Source of the DNA: JBHHZJ01 sp046758005
Lineage (GTDB): Bacteria; Pseudomonadota; Alphaproteobacteria; Kiloniellales; J153
Direction: 5' to 3'
Assembly: GCA_046758005.1 (NCBI GenBank)
Contig: JBHHZJ010000002.1
Location: 1-64,000, forward strand
DNA: 64,000 bases
Below the pieces are notes generated by a model. That model saw nothing but the letters and a program-made list of their open reading frames with translations. It searched no databases and was not told where the DNA came from. A program made the translations under genes and the position numbers. The stretch's first letter is position 1, and each line of letters begins with the position of its first letter. This document shows, piece after piece, positions 16,965-25,472 of this stretch.

Positions 16965-18275
16965 ATGCACAGCCTCTACGGCATACCGGAGGCCTCGACG
17001 GAGCTCGGCTGGGCGGTCGCCGGGCCGCTCATCGTCATGTTGGCGATGTTCGCCCTGGCGGTGCCGATCTGGGTGTCGCTCGGATTCGCCGCCATCGGCC
17101 TCTTGTGGGCGACCGGCGTTCTGCCGCTCACGCTGTTCGGCGAGGCGTTGTTCTCGGGCATCGACGCCTTCGCGCTGATCGCCATTCCGCTGTTCATCCT
17201 GACCGGGGACGTGCTCGTCCGTTCGGGTCTGTCGAACAAGCTGCTCGACGTGGCCGAGGCGACGATGGGCAGCCTGCGCAGCGGTTTCGGCACGTCCACC
17301 GTGCTCGGCTGCGGCTTCTTCGCCTGCATCTCGGGCTCGGACGCGGCCGGGGCCGCGGCGGTCGGCCGGATCACCTTCGACCGCTTGGTCGAGAGCGGCT
17401 ATCCGCGGCCCTACGCCTGCGCGCTGGTCGCCTCGGGCGCATGCACCGGGATCTTAATTCCGCCGTCGATCGCCTACATCATCATCGGCCTGGTGCTCGG
17501 CATCTCGGCCTCGACGCTGTTCCTCGCCGCCGCCGTGCCCGGGGTCATGATCATGCTGTCGATCATGACCACCAACATCGTCATCAACCGGCGGCGGGGC
17601 TACGAGCACTCGGGCGTGCGCTTCTCCCTGCGCCGCTGGCTCAAGGCGGTCTGGGCGGGCAAGTTCGCCCTGCTCATCCCCTTCATCATCCTGGGCGGCA
17701 TCTACTCCGGCGTATTCACGCCGACCGAGGCCGCGGCCGTGGCCGTGGTGACCACGATCACGATCGGCCTGCTCCAGGGCACGCTGAGTCTGGCCGATTT
17801 CCCGAAGATGCTGGAAAGCTCGGCCAGGGTGAACGGCGTGATCGTGCCGATCATCGCGTTCGCCCTGCCGCTCGCGCAGGCTCTGGCCGCGCTCGAGGTC
17901 CCGCAGACCTTCGTCCAGAGCATCACGCAGCTCACCAGCGACCCGACGTTGATCCTCCTGCTCATGCTCGCCATCTTCATCCTGGCCGGCTGCGTCATGG
18001 AGACCACGCCGAACATCGTCATCCTGGCGCCGATCATGCTGCCGCTGGCGCAGGAGATCGGCATGAACGAGATCCACTTCTCCATCTTCATGGTGACCGC
18101 GCTCGGTGTCGGCTTCATCACGCCGCCGCTCGGCCTCAACCTGTTCGTGCTGTCGGGGATCACGGGAGAATCGGTGCTCGGCATCGCGCGCCGCGCCGTG
18201 CCGTACGTGCTGTCCATGCTGGTGGTCGTGCTCCTGCTCGCCTTCGTGCCGGAGCTGTCGCTGTGGGCGTTGTAA
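16965..18275 (+). CDS. dctM: TRAP transporter large permease subunit (DctM type)
   Basis: A 436-residue membrane protein with about 12 helices, of the DctM branch of the ion transporter superfamily. Typical segments are ALIAIPLFILTGDVLVRSGL, GCGFFACISGSDAAGAAAVGRITF, GACTGILIPPSIAYIIIGLVLG and TPTEAAAVAVV. Length and topology are normal. It forms the transport channel with DctQ. The SDR gene starts two bases after its stop, so it is in the same operon. Confidence 0.94.
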   Translation: MHSLYGIPEASTELGWAVAGPLIVMLAMFALAVPIWVSLGFAAIGLLWATGVLPLTLFGEALFSGIDAFALIAIPLFILTGDVLVRSGLSNKLLDVAEATMGSLRSGFGTSTVLGCGFFACISGSDAAGAAAVGRITFDRLVESGYPRPYACALVASGACTGILIPPSIAYIIIGLVLGISASTLFLAAAVPGVMIMLSIMTTNIVINRRRGYEHSGVRFSLRRWLKAVWAGKFALLIPFIILGGIYSGVFTPTEAAAVAVVTTITIGLLQGTLSLADFPKMLESSARVNGVIVPIIAFALPLAQALAALEVPQTFVQSITQLTSDPTLILLLMLAIFILAGCVMETTPNIVILAPIMLPLAQEIGMNEIHFSIFMVTALGVGFITPPLGLNLFVLSGITGESVLGIARRAVPYVLSMLVVVLLLAFVPELSLWAL

Positions 18276-18277
18276 GG

Positions 18278-19051
18278 ATGGCCGAGGCGCCGGCGCCGCT
18301 GTTCGACCTGACCGGGCGGGTCGCGCTGGTCACGGGCGGCTCCTCGGGGATCGGCCGGCGCATGGCCGGGGCCTTGGCCGGCGCCGGGGCACGGGTCGTT
18401 CTGATCGCGCGCCGGCGGGCGGAGCTGGAAGCGGCGGTCGCGGAGATCGCCGCGGCGGGCGGGCGCGCGGCGCCGCTCCAAGCCGACCTCGCCGCGGTCG
18501 AGCGGCTGGCCGCGGTCGCCGCGGCGGCCGGCGAGCCGTTCGGGACGCCGGACATCCTGGTCAACGCCGCCGGGATCAACCTGCGCGAGGCGCCCGAGGA
18601 CGTCACCCTGGAGTCCTGGAACCGCACGCTCGCGCTCAACCTGGCGGTCCCGTTCTTTCTCGCCCGCGAACTGGTTCCGGATATGCGCGCGAAGGGCTGG
18701 GGGCGGATCATCAACATCGCCTCGCTGCAGTCGGTGCGCGCGCTGGGCCACGGCATGGCCTATGGCGCCTCCAAGGCCGGCGTGGCGCAGCTCACCCGGG
18801 CCATGGCCGAGGCCTGGTCCGCCGACGGGATCGCGTGCAACGCAATCGCGCCCGGCATGTTCCCGACCGAGTTGACGGCGCCGGTGTTCGCCGACGAGGA
18901 TCTGGCCGGGCGCTTCGCCGCCGGCACCGCCATCGGACGCAACGGCCGGCTCGAGGACCTGGACGGGATCACCGTGTTCCTGGCCGCGCCCGCTTCCGAC
19001 TACGTCACCGGCCAAGTGATCTTCGTCGACGGCGGCTACACGGCGAAGTAG
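18278..19051 (+). CDS. SDR-family NAD(P)-dependent oxidoreductase
   Basis: A 257-residue classical short-chain dehydrogenase. The cofactor motif TGGSSGIG is at 19-26, NAAGI at 96-100, and the catalytic Ser149, Tyr162 and Lys166 lie in NIASLQS and AYGASKAG. The C-terminal VTGQVIFVDGGY is also typical. It probably oxidises or reduces a hydroxyacid or sugar-derived alcohol imported by the upstream TRAP system (inference from the operon). The open frame continues upstream inside dctM, but the ATG at 18278 begins the Rossmann fold. Confidence 0.92.
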   Translation: MAEAPAPLFDLTGRVALVTGGSSGIGRRMAGALAGAGARVVLIARRRAELEAAVAEIAAAGGRAAPLQADLAAVERLAAVAAAAGEPFGTPDILVNAAGINLREAPEDVTLESWNRTLALNLAVPFFLARELVPDMRAKGWGRIINIASLQSVRALGHGMAYGASKAGVAQLTRAMAEAWSADGIACNAIAPGMFPTELTAPVFADEDLAGRFAAGTAIGRNGRLEDLDGITVFLAAPASDYVTGQVIFVDGGYTAK

Positions 19052-19064
19052 GCGGGGATCGGCG

Positions 19065-19081
19065 GCGGCCCCGCAGGCCGC
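19065..19081. terminator. Small hairpin between convergent SDR and aldo/keto reductase genes
   Basis: GCGGCC, loop CCGCA, GGCCGC in the 119-base gap between the convergent genes. The stem is only six pairs and no T run follows, so a role in termination is possible but weakly supported. Confidence 0.3.
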
Positions 19082-19170
19082 TGAATTCGGGCGGACCCGA
19101 CCGGCGAAGCGCCCGATACGGCCGGAGATCGGCCTTCGGCTCTGCCTTGCGCTGAATCAAAGCCCGGCGG

Positions 19171-20181
19171 CTAACCGCGCGCGACGGGGCGGCCGGTGAT
19201 CGGGTACCTGGGGTCGGAGTAGCCGGGCGCCGAGGGGTGGCCGGGCGCGACCATGGCGTCGATGAAGTCCTCGTCCTCGGGCGTCAGGCCGTGGCCGAGG
19301 GCACCCAGGTATTCCTCCCACTGCGCCTCGGTGCGCGGGCCCGCGAGCACCGAGGTGACCAGCGGGTTGGCCAGCACCCAGTTGAGCGCGAACTGCCCGG
19401 CGGTCATGCCGCGCGCCTCCGCGCGCGCCTTGATGCGCTGCGCGTATTCGAGCGACTCGGCGCGGAACTCGGTCTCCATCATGCGTTCGTCCTTGCGCCC
19501 GGCGCGCGTGTCCGCCGGCGGCTCCTCGCCCGGCCGGTACTTGCCGGTGAGCACGCCGCGGGCGAGCGGGCTGTAGGGCACCACGCCCAGGCCGTAGTGG
19601 CCGCAGGCGGGCAGGATCTCCACCTCCGGCATGCGGTTCATGGCGTTGTAGTAGGGCTGGGACACGACCGGGCGGGCGATCCCCAGGCGCTCGCACAGGT
19701 GCACGGTCTCGGCGTGCTGCCAGCCGCGGAAGTTGCTGAATCCGAAGAAGCGCGCCTTGCCGGCGGCGATGATGTCGCCGACCGCGCCCAGCGTCTCTTC
19801 GAGCGGCGTGCCCGGATCGTCCTTGTGCAGGTAGTAGATGTCGACGTAGTCGGTCTTGAGTCGGGCCAGGCTGTCGTCGATCGCGCGCAGCAGCCACTTG
19901 CGGCCCAGGCCCGCCTCGTTGGGGCCGTCGCCCATGGGGTTGCCGGCCTTGGTCGCAAGCACCCAGCGCTCGCGGTCCTTCTTGATCAGCCTGCCGACGA
20001 TCTCTTCCGAGGCGCCCTTGGCGTAGACGTCGGCGGTGTCGATGAAGTTGACGCCGGCCTCGCGCGCGCGGGCGACGATCCGCCCCGCCGTCTTCTCGTC
20101 GCTGCGCAGCCCGAACATCATCGTGCCGAGGCAGATGGGCGAGACCAGGAGGCCGCTCCTGCCGAGCCTGTGATAATCCAT
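19171..20181 (-). CDS. Aldo/keto reductase
   Basis: A 336-residue member of the aldo/keto reductase family (YajO/YghZ-like group). The tetrad is visible: Asp48 and Tyr53 in NFIDTADVYAKG, Lys78 in ATKAG and His119 in DYVDIYYLHKDD. The NADPH-binding C-terminal region PYSPLARGVLTGKY and LNWVLANPLVTSVLAG is present. It reduces aldehydes or ketones with NADPH; the substrate is unknown. It is the last gene of the minus-strand operon after the GntR regulator gene, 29 bases downstream of it. Confidence 0.92.
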   Translation of the reverse strand: MDYHRLGRSGLLVSPICLGTMMFGLRSDEKTAGRIVARAREAGVNFIDTADVYAKGASEEIVGRLIKKDRERWVLATKAGNPMGDGPNEAGLGRKWLLRAIDDSLARLKTDYVDIYYLHKDDPGTPLEETLGAVGDIIAAGKARFFGFSNFRGWQHAETVHLCERLGIARPVVSQPYYNAMNRMPEVEILPACGHYGLGVVPYSPLARGVLTGKYRPGEEPPADTRAGRKDERMMETEFRAESLEYAQRIKARAEARGMTAGQFALNWVLANPLVTSVLAGPRTEAQWEEYLGALGHGLTPEDEDFIDAMVAPGHPSAPGYSDPRYPITGRPVARG

Positions 20182-20210
20182 GGCGGTCGGTCCCGTGTTG
20201 CGCCGTGGGC

Positions 20211-20975
20211 TCAGGCGCGCTCGCGCACGCGGCGCGGTCCGCCCGCACGCATGGGCGCGCCCTCCATCAATAGCGAGTCTTTCACGGTCTCGCACTTGTT
20301 CTGCAGGTGCAGCTTGAGAATGCGGGCGAGGCGGATTCCGTCGCGGTGCGCCAGTGCGTCGAGGATCGCCTCGTGCTCCTCCACGGCCCGGTCCCAACGC
20401 GCCTTGCTCATGTTGGCGACGTAGCGGGCGCGGCGGATTCGGCCCGAGAGGCCGCGGTACATCCTGGTCAGCGTCGGGTTGTGCGCGGCGTCCATGATCA
20501 GCCCGTGGATGCGCTGGTTGAGCCGGAAATACTGCGGCAGCTCGCGCCGTGTGTAGTGCAGCACCATCTGGTAGTGCAGGGCGCGAATCTCGGCGATCTC
20601 CCCGTCCGTGATCCGGGCGCAGGCGAGCTCGCCGGCGAGCGCCTCCAAGGCGCCCATGACTGGGAACATTTCGTCCAGGTCCTCGATCGTCAGACGCGCC
20701 ACCGTGGCGCCCCGGTTGGGCGACAGCTCGAGCAGGCCCTCCGAGGCCAGCACCTTGAGCGCCTCGCGCAAGGGCGTGCGCGAGACCCCGAAGCGGTCGC
20801 ACAGCGTCCGCTCCGGAATCCGGGTTCCGGGGGCGAGCTCGCCCTCGATGATCATGTCGCGCAGGCGCTCGACCAGCGCGTCGTGCAGCGACGCCCGCGC
20901 AATCGGCCCCGGTTTGCCTCCGCGGGGCCCGGCGGCCTCCGGCCCGTCTCCGTCAAGACGACCATCGTCGATCAT
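20211..20975 (-). CDS. GntR-family transcriptional regulator, FCD type
   Basis: A 254-residue regulator: a winged helix at about 28-95 (LVERLRDMIIEGELAPGTRIPERTLCDRFGVSRTPLREALKVLASEGLLEL...GATVA) and an all-helical FCD ligand-binding domain at about 100-230. The latter has likely metal-binding residues in RLNQRIHGLIMDAAHNPTL and EEHEAILDAL. FCD regulators usually sense a carboxylic acid. The start ATG overlaps the stop of the dehydrogenase gene, so the regulator is co-transcribed with its likely target. The inverted repeats at 23969 and 24097 are candidate operators. Confidence 0.92.
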   Translation of the reverse strand: MIDDGRLDGDGPEAAGPRGGKPGPIARASLHDALVERLRDMIIEGELAPGTRIPERTLCDRFGVSRTPLREALKVLASEGLLELSPNRGATVARLTIEDLDEMFPVMGALEALAGELACARITDGEIAEIRALHYQMVLHYTRRELPQYFRLNQRIHGLIMDAAHNPTLTRMYRGLSGRIRRARYVANMSKARWDRAVEEHEAILDALAHRDGIRLARILKLHLQNKCETVKDSLLMEGAPMRAGGPRRVRERA

Positions 20976-23923
20976 GGCGACTCCTTCCCGCCCCGTTCCG
21001 TCAGGGCCATTTCCAGCACGCGGGCCGCGTGCAGCGCCTCGCGCCCCGCGCCGTCCTTGATCTGGTGCCGGCAGCTCGTGCCGTCCGCGACCACGAGCGC
21101 CTCGCGGCCGGCCGCGCGCACCGCCGGCAGCAAGGACAGCTCGCCCATCCTCATCGAGATCTCGTAGGTTTCGGCCCCGTAGCCGAAGGCGCCCGCCATG
21201 CCGCAGCAGCTCGACTCCACGGTCTCCACCTCGAGATCCGGGACCAGGCGCAGGACCGTTTCCACGGACGACAGGGCGCCGAAGGCCTTCTGGTGGCAGT
21301 GCCCGTGCAGCAGGGCGCGCCGGCGCCCGACCGGCTCGAGCGCCAGATCCAGGCGGCCGGCCTCGTGTTCCGCCGCCAGGAACTCCTCGAACAACAGGGC
21401 GCGCTCGGCCAGGGCGTCGGTTTCGGGACCGGGCAGCATGGCCTTGTACTCGTCGCGCAGGGTGAGCAGGCAGGAGGGCTCGAGCCCGACGACGGGCACG
21501 CCGCGCGCGACGAAGGGGCCCAGCGCATCGAGGGTGCGCCGCGCCTCGACCCTGGCCTCGTCGACGTATCCGCCGGCCAGGAAGGTGCGTCCGCAGCACA
21601 GCGGCCGGCGGCCGGCGGGGCGGGGCAGGCGGACCCGGTACCCGGCGGCGACGAGCACGGCGAGCGCCGCGCGCAGGTTCTCCGGCTCGAAGTAAGTGTT
21701 GAAGGTATCGGCGAGCAGCACGACCTCCGGCCCCTCGGGCGGCCCGTGCGCCGGGCCCTTGGGCGCGAAACGGTCGGCGTGCCACACGGGCAGGCTGCGC
21801 TTTGCGCTCAGGCCCAGCACCTTTTCGGTGAGCGCGGGCAGGCCGGGCACCCGGTCGCGCAGGTTGGCGATGAAGGAGACACGGCTGAGCCAGGGCGCGG
21901 TGCGCGGCAGGTTGGCGACCAGCCGCTCGCGCAGCGGCAGGCCGTGGCGCTTGCGGTAGTGGTCCAGGAACTCGACCTTCATCCGGGCCATGTCCACCCC
22001 GGTCGGGCATTCGTGCCTGCAGCCCTTGCAGCCGACGCAGAGCCTCATGGTCTCGAACATTTCCTGCGAGGTGAGGGCGTCCGGCCCGAGCTGGCCGGAG
22101 AGGGCGAGGCGCAGGGTGTTCGCGCGGCCCCGGGTCAGGTGCTGCTCGTCGCCGGTCACCCGGTAGGAGGGGCACATGACGCCGGCGTCGAATTTCCGGC
22201 AGGCGCCGTTGTTGTTGCACATTTCCACCGCGCCGCCGAGGCCGCCCCATTGCGACCAGTCGAGCGCGGTGTCCAGCGGCCGGACCCGGTAGCCGGGCTT
22301 GAAGCGGAACAGGCGCCGGTCATCCATGCGCGGCGGGCGCACGATCTTGCCCGGGTTGAACAGGCCCGCGGGATCGAAGGCGTCCTTGACCTCCTCGAAG
22401 GCGCGGGTCATGCGCCCGCCGAACATGACCTCGTGGAACTCGGAGCGGACCAGCCCGTCGCCGTGCTCGCCCGAATGCGAGCCCTTGTACGCGCGCACCA
22501 TGGCGAAGGCCTCCTCGGCGATGGCGCGCATCTTCTTCGCGTCCGCCTCGAGCTTGAGGTTGAGGACCGGGCGGACGTGCAGGCAGCCCTCGGAGGCGTG
22601 GGCGTACCAGGTGCCCTGCGTGCCGTGCTTGCGGAACACCTGATTGAGCCGGTCGGTGTATTCGGCCAGGTCCTCCAGCGGCACGGCGCAATCCTCGATG
22701 AATGACACCGGTTTGCCGTCGCCCTTCATGGACATCATGATGTTGAGCCCGGCCTTGCGCACCTCCCAGATGGCCCTCTGCAACGCCGGCTCGACCGCTT
22801 CGACGACAGAGCCGGGGAAGCCGAGCGAACCCATGAGATCGTCCAACCGCTCGAGCGCGCGCAACTGCCGGGCGTGGTCCTCGCCGGCGAACTCGACCAG
22901 CAGAAGGGCCTCCGGCTCGCCCCTGACGAAGCGCGCGGTGGTCGCCCGGTAGAGCGGAATGTCGCGGGCCAGCTCGATCATCGTGCGGTCGATCAGCTCG
23001 ACCGCGGCCGGCCCGAGCGCGACAATGTGCCGGGTCGCGTCCATCGCCGCGTGGAACGTCGGAAAGTGGCACACGCCCAGCACCTTGTGCGGCGGGATCG
23101 GCTGCAGCTCGAGTTCGATCGCGGTGGAGAAGGCGAGGGTGCCCTCCGAGCCAACGAGGAGGTGGCTCAGGTTAACGGGTTCGTTGCCGGTCAGCGCGTC
23201 GATGTTGTAGCCGCCGACCCGGCGCCGCACCTTGGGGAAGCGCGCGGCGATTTCCGCGGCCTCGCGCCGGCCCAACGCCAGCATGCGGGCGGCGAGGGCG
23301 CGCACGCGGGGCGAGGCATCCCCGTCCGCGTGCAGGTCCGCCGGCACCTCCGCAAAGCGGGCCCGTTCGCCGTCGGCCAGCACGGCCTCGATGGCGCGCA
23401 CGTTGCGGCGCATGGTGCCGTAGCGGATCGAGCGGGCGCCGCAACTGTTGTTGCCCACCATGCCGCCGATCGTGGCCCGGCTGCCGGTCGAGACGTCGAC
23501 GGGGAAGAACAGATCGTGCTCCTTGAGCAGGGCGTTGAGACGGTCGAGCACGATCCCCGGCTGCACCGTGACGCGCCGCGCCTGCGGGTCGAAGGCGAGG
23601 ACCTCCGTGAGGTGCTTGCTCACGTCGATGACTAGGGCCTCGCCCACGGCTTGGCCGCACTGCGAGGTGCCGCCGCCGCGCGGCAGGACGGGGATCCGCT
23701 CCTCGGCCGCGATCTGGATGCCGCGAATCACGTCCTGCGCGCTGCGCGGGACCACCACGCCGATCGGTTCGATCTGGTAGATCGAGGCGTCGGTGCTGTA
23801 GCGGCCGCGGCTGAAGGCGTCGAACAGCACGTCGCCTTCGATCTCCCGGCGAAGCCGGGCGGCGAGGGCGCCGTCCCCGATGCGGGCCGTGCCCGGGGGG
23901 GCGGTCGTTCGCGGCTGGTCCAT
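20972..23923 (-). CDS. Fused FAD-linked / Fe-S 2-hydroxyacid dehydrogenase (GlcD-GlcF or YdiJ type)
   Basis: A 983-residue fusion. The N-terminal half is a PCMH-type FAD-binding oxidase (LPRGGGTSQCGQAVGEALVIDVS; GNNSCGARSIRYGTMRRNV) with the matching C-terminal FAD-oxidase domain. Around residues 560-640 are two Cys clusters for Fe-S centres (CNNNGACRKFDAGVMCPSY and CVGCKGCRHECPTGVD). The C-terminus holds CCG domains (CCGRTFLAGGY, EPSCLLTLRDEY, HGHCHQKAFG, ESSCCGMAGAFGYG). Proteins of this type oxidise D-2-hydroxyacids such as D-lactate, glycolate or D-2-hydroxyglutarate and pass electrons to the respiratory chain. It heads the operon with gntR and the aldo/keto reductase gene. Confidence 0.9.
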   Translation of the reverse strand: MDQPRTTAPPGTARIGDGALAARLRREIEGDVLFDAFSRGRYSTDASIYQIEPIGVVVPRSAQDVIRGIQIAAEERIPVLPRGGGTSQCGQAVGEALVIDVSKHLTEVLAFDPQARRVTVQPGIVLDRLNALLKEHDLFFPVDVSTGSRATIGGMVGNNSCGARSIRYGTMRRNVRAIEAVLADGERARFAEVPADLHADGDASPRVRALAARMLALGRREAAEIAARFPKVRRRVGGYNIDALTGNEPVNLSHLLVGSEGTLAFSTAIELELQPIPPHKVLGVCHFPTFHAAMDATRHIVALGPAAVELIDRTMIELARDIPLYRATTARFVRGEPEALLLVEFAGEDHARQLRALERLDDLMGSLGFPGSVVEAVEPALQRAIWEVRKAGLNIMMSMKGDGKPVSFIEDCAVPLEDLAEYTDRLNQVFRKHGTQGTWYAHASEGCLHVRPVLNLKLEADAKKMRAIAEEAFAMVRAYKGSHSGEHGDGLVRSEFHEVMFGGRMTRAFEEVKDAFDPAGLFNPGKIVRPPRMDDRRLFRFKPGYRVRPLDTALDWSQWGGLGGAVEMCNNNGACRKFDAGVMCPSYRVTGDEQHLTRGRANTLRLALSGQLGPDALTSQEMFETMRLCVGCKGCRHECPTGVDMARMKVEFLDHYRKRHGLPLRERLVANLPRTAPWLSRVSFIANLRDRVPGLPALTEKVLGLSAKRSLPVWHADRFAPKGPAHGPPEGPEVVLLADTFNTYFEPENLRAALAVLVAAGYRVRLPRPAGRRPLCCGRTFLAGGYVDEARVEARRTLDALGPFVARGVPVVGLEPSCLLTLRDEYKAMLPGPETDALAERALLFEEFLAAEHEAGRLDLALEPVGRRRALLHGHCHQKAFGALSSVETVLRLVPDLEVETVESSCCGMAGAFGYGAETYEISMRMGELSLLPAVRAAGREALVVADGTSCRHQIKDGAGREALHAARVLEMALTERGGKESP

Positions 23924-23968
23924 GGACCTGTGGTGGCGCTCGAATCGTTGCGGTCACCAGAAATTACC

Positions 23969-23984
23969 ATTTTGCATGCAAAAT
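23969..23984. promoter_or_regulatory. Perfect palindrome, candidate GntR operator 1
   Basis: ATTTTGCATGCAAAAT is a perfect 16-base palindrome, 46 bases upstream of the dehydrogenase start. GntR/FCD regulators bind palindromes of about this length. Its core TGCATGCA recurs at 24097. A TATACT-like -10 on the minus strand (24021-24026) would place this site just downstream of transcription start. Confidence 0.6.
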
Positions 23985-24079
23985 GCAAGACCGGAACGGT
24001 CCGAGTTCCATGCAAACGAAAGTATATAAGTTCTTGTTTTTACGCTATAAGTGTCCTTAGAACCAAAACTAGAAAAGTA

Positions 24080-24108
24080 TTGCTTGTCTGGCTGAATGCA
24101 TGCATAAT
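24080..24108 (+). promoter_or_regulatory. Candidate promoter of aminotransferase-TRAP operon
   Basis: TTGCTT at 24080-24085, a 17-base spacer and CATAAT at 24103-24108 (five of six matches). The palindromic octamer TGCATGCA at 24097-24104 overlaps the -10, the arrangement expected for repression by a protein bound there. Confidence 0.5.
24097..24104. promoter_or_regulatory. Candidate GntR operator 2 (TGCATGCA)
   Basis: The octamer TGCATGCA, extended to ATGCATGCAT at 24096-24105, repeats the core of the palindrome at 23969-23984. The two centres lie 124 bases apart in the divergent promoter region. It is shorter than site 1 and overlaps the candidate -10 of the plus-strand operon. Confidence 0.5.
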
Positions 24109-24210
24109 TCAAAAAAGCGGCATCAGGGCGTGCGCATCAAATGCGGCTTGCGCATCGCGCATGGCCGGCCGCGACGGTGAGGACAGGGCCCAGCGTCGAA
24201 GACATCACCG

Positions 24211-25425
24211 ATGCCGACCCCAAGGGGACGCCATTTCCTGCAGATCCCCGGGCCGACCAACGTGCCCGAGCGCATCCTGCGCGCCATCGAACGACCCACC
24301 ATCGACCACCGCGGGCCCGAGTTCGGCGCCATGGGCCGCGAGGTCCTGGAGGGGCTCAAGCACATCCTCGGGACCAACGGGCCGGTGGTCATTTATCCGG
24401 CCTCCGGCACCGGGGCCTGGGAGGCGGCGCTCGTCAACACGCTCTCGCCGGGCGACAAGCTGCTCATGTTCGAGACCGGGCATTTCGCGACCCTTTGGCA
24501 CCGGATGGCGGAGCGGCTCGGCCTCACCGTGGACTTCGTGCCGGGCGACTGGCGCCGCGGCGTCGATCCCGGGGCGGTCCAGGCGCGGCTCGCCGAGGAT
24601 CGCGCGCATGCGATCAAGGCGGTGTGCGTCGTGCACAACGAAACCTCGACCGGCGTCACCTCGCGGGTCGCCGAGGTGCGCGCCGCGATCGACCGTGCGG
24701 GCCATCCGGCGCTGTTCCTCGTGGACACGATCTCCTCGCTGGCCTCGATCGACTACCGCCACGACGAGTGGGGCGTGGACGTGACCGTGGCGGGCTCGCA
24801 GAAGGGGCTGATGCTGCCCCCGGGCCTGAGCTTCAACGCGATCAGCGAGAAGGCCATGAAGGCCGCCCAATCCGCGCGCCTGGCGCGCTCCTACTGGGCC
24901 TGGGACGAGATGCTCGCGGCCAATGCGAACGGCTACTTCCCGTACACGCCGGCCACGAACCTGCTCTATGGCCTGCGCGAGGCGATCGAAATGCTGCTCG
25001 AGGAGGGGCTGGAGGCCGTCTTCGCCCGCCACGCCCGGTTGGCCGAGGCGGCGCGCCGCGCGGTGCGCGCCTGGGGCCTGGAGATCCTCTGCGTCGACCC
25101 GCGCGAGTACAGTCATTCCCTGACCGCGGTGCTGATGCCCGCGGGTCATGACGCCGACGCTTTCCGCAAGGTGGTGCTGGAGCGCTACAACATGTCGCTC
25201 GGCAACGGCCTTGGGAAGGTCCGGGGCAAGGTGTTCCGCATCGGCCACCTTGGCGACTTCAACGAGCTCATGCTGGCGGGCACGCTCGCCGGAATCGAGA
25301 TGGGTCTGGCCGCGGCCGGCGTGCCGCACGCCAAGGGCGGAGTGCAGGCGGCGCTCGATTACCTCTCGGGCGCGGGCGAGGCGCCCGAGGCACGCCGCGC
25401 CGGCGGGGCGTCGCCCGGCGGCTGA
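24211..25425 (+). CDS. PLP-dependent serine/alanine-glyoxylate-type aminotransferase
   Basis: A 404-residue class V aminotransferase. The opening FLQIPGPTNVPERILRAIERPTIDHRGPEF matches the serine/alanine-glyoxylate aminotransferase group. The PLP region has PASGTGAWEAALVNTL, LVDTISSLASIDYRHDEWGVDV and the lysine Lys198 in GSQKGLMLPPG that should form the Schiff base. It would interconvert a 2-oxo acid such as glyoxylate with an amino acid. Sitting opposite a 2-hydroxyacid dehydrogenase and ahead of a TRAP system, it suggests transamination of the oxo acid produced. The exact substrate pair is not deducible. Confidence 0.88.
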   Translation: MPTPRGRHFLQIPGPTNVPERILRAIERPTIDHRGPEFGAMGREVLEGLKHILGTNGPVVIYPASGTGAWEAALVNTLSPGDKLLMFETGHFATLWHRMAERLGLTVDFVPGDWRRGVDPGAVQARLAEDRAHAIKAVCVVHNETSTGVTSRVAEVRAAIDRAGHPALFLVDTISSLASIDYRHDEWGVDVTVAGSQKGLMLPPGLSFNAISEKAMKAAQSARLARSYWAWDEMLAANANGYFPYTPATNLLYGLREAIEMLLEEGLEAVFARHARLAEAARRAVRAWGLEILCVDPREYSHSLTAVLMPAGHDADAFRKVVLERYNMSLGNGLGKVRGKVFRIGHLGDFNELMLAGTLAGIEMGLAAAGVPHAKGGVQAALDYLSGAGEAPEARRAGGASPGG

Positions 25426-25472
25426 GGCAATCGCGCCAATAATCAAGACATAAGCCAATCGAGGAGGAGGAA

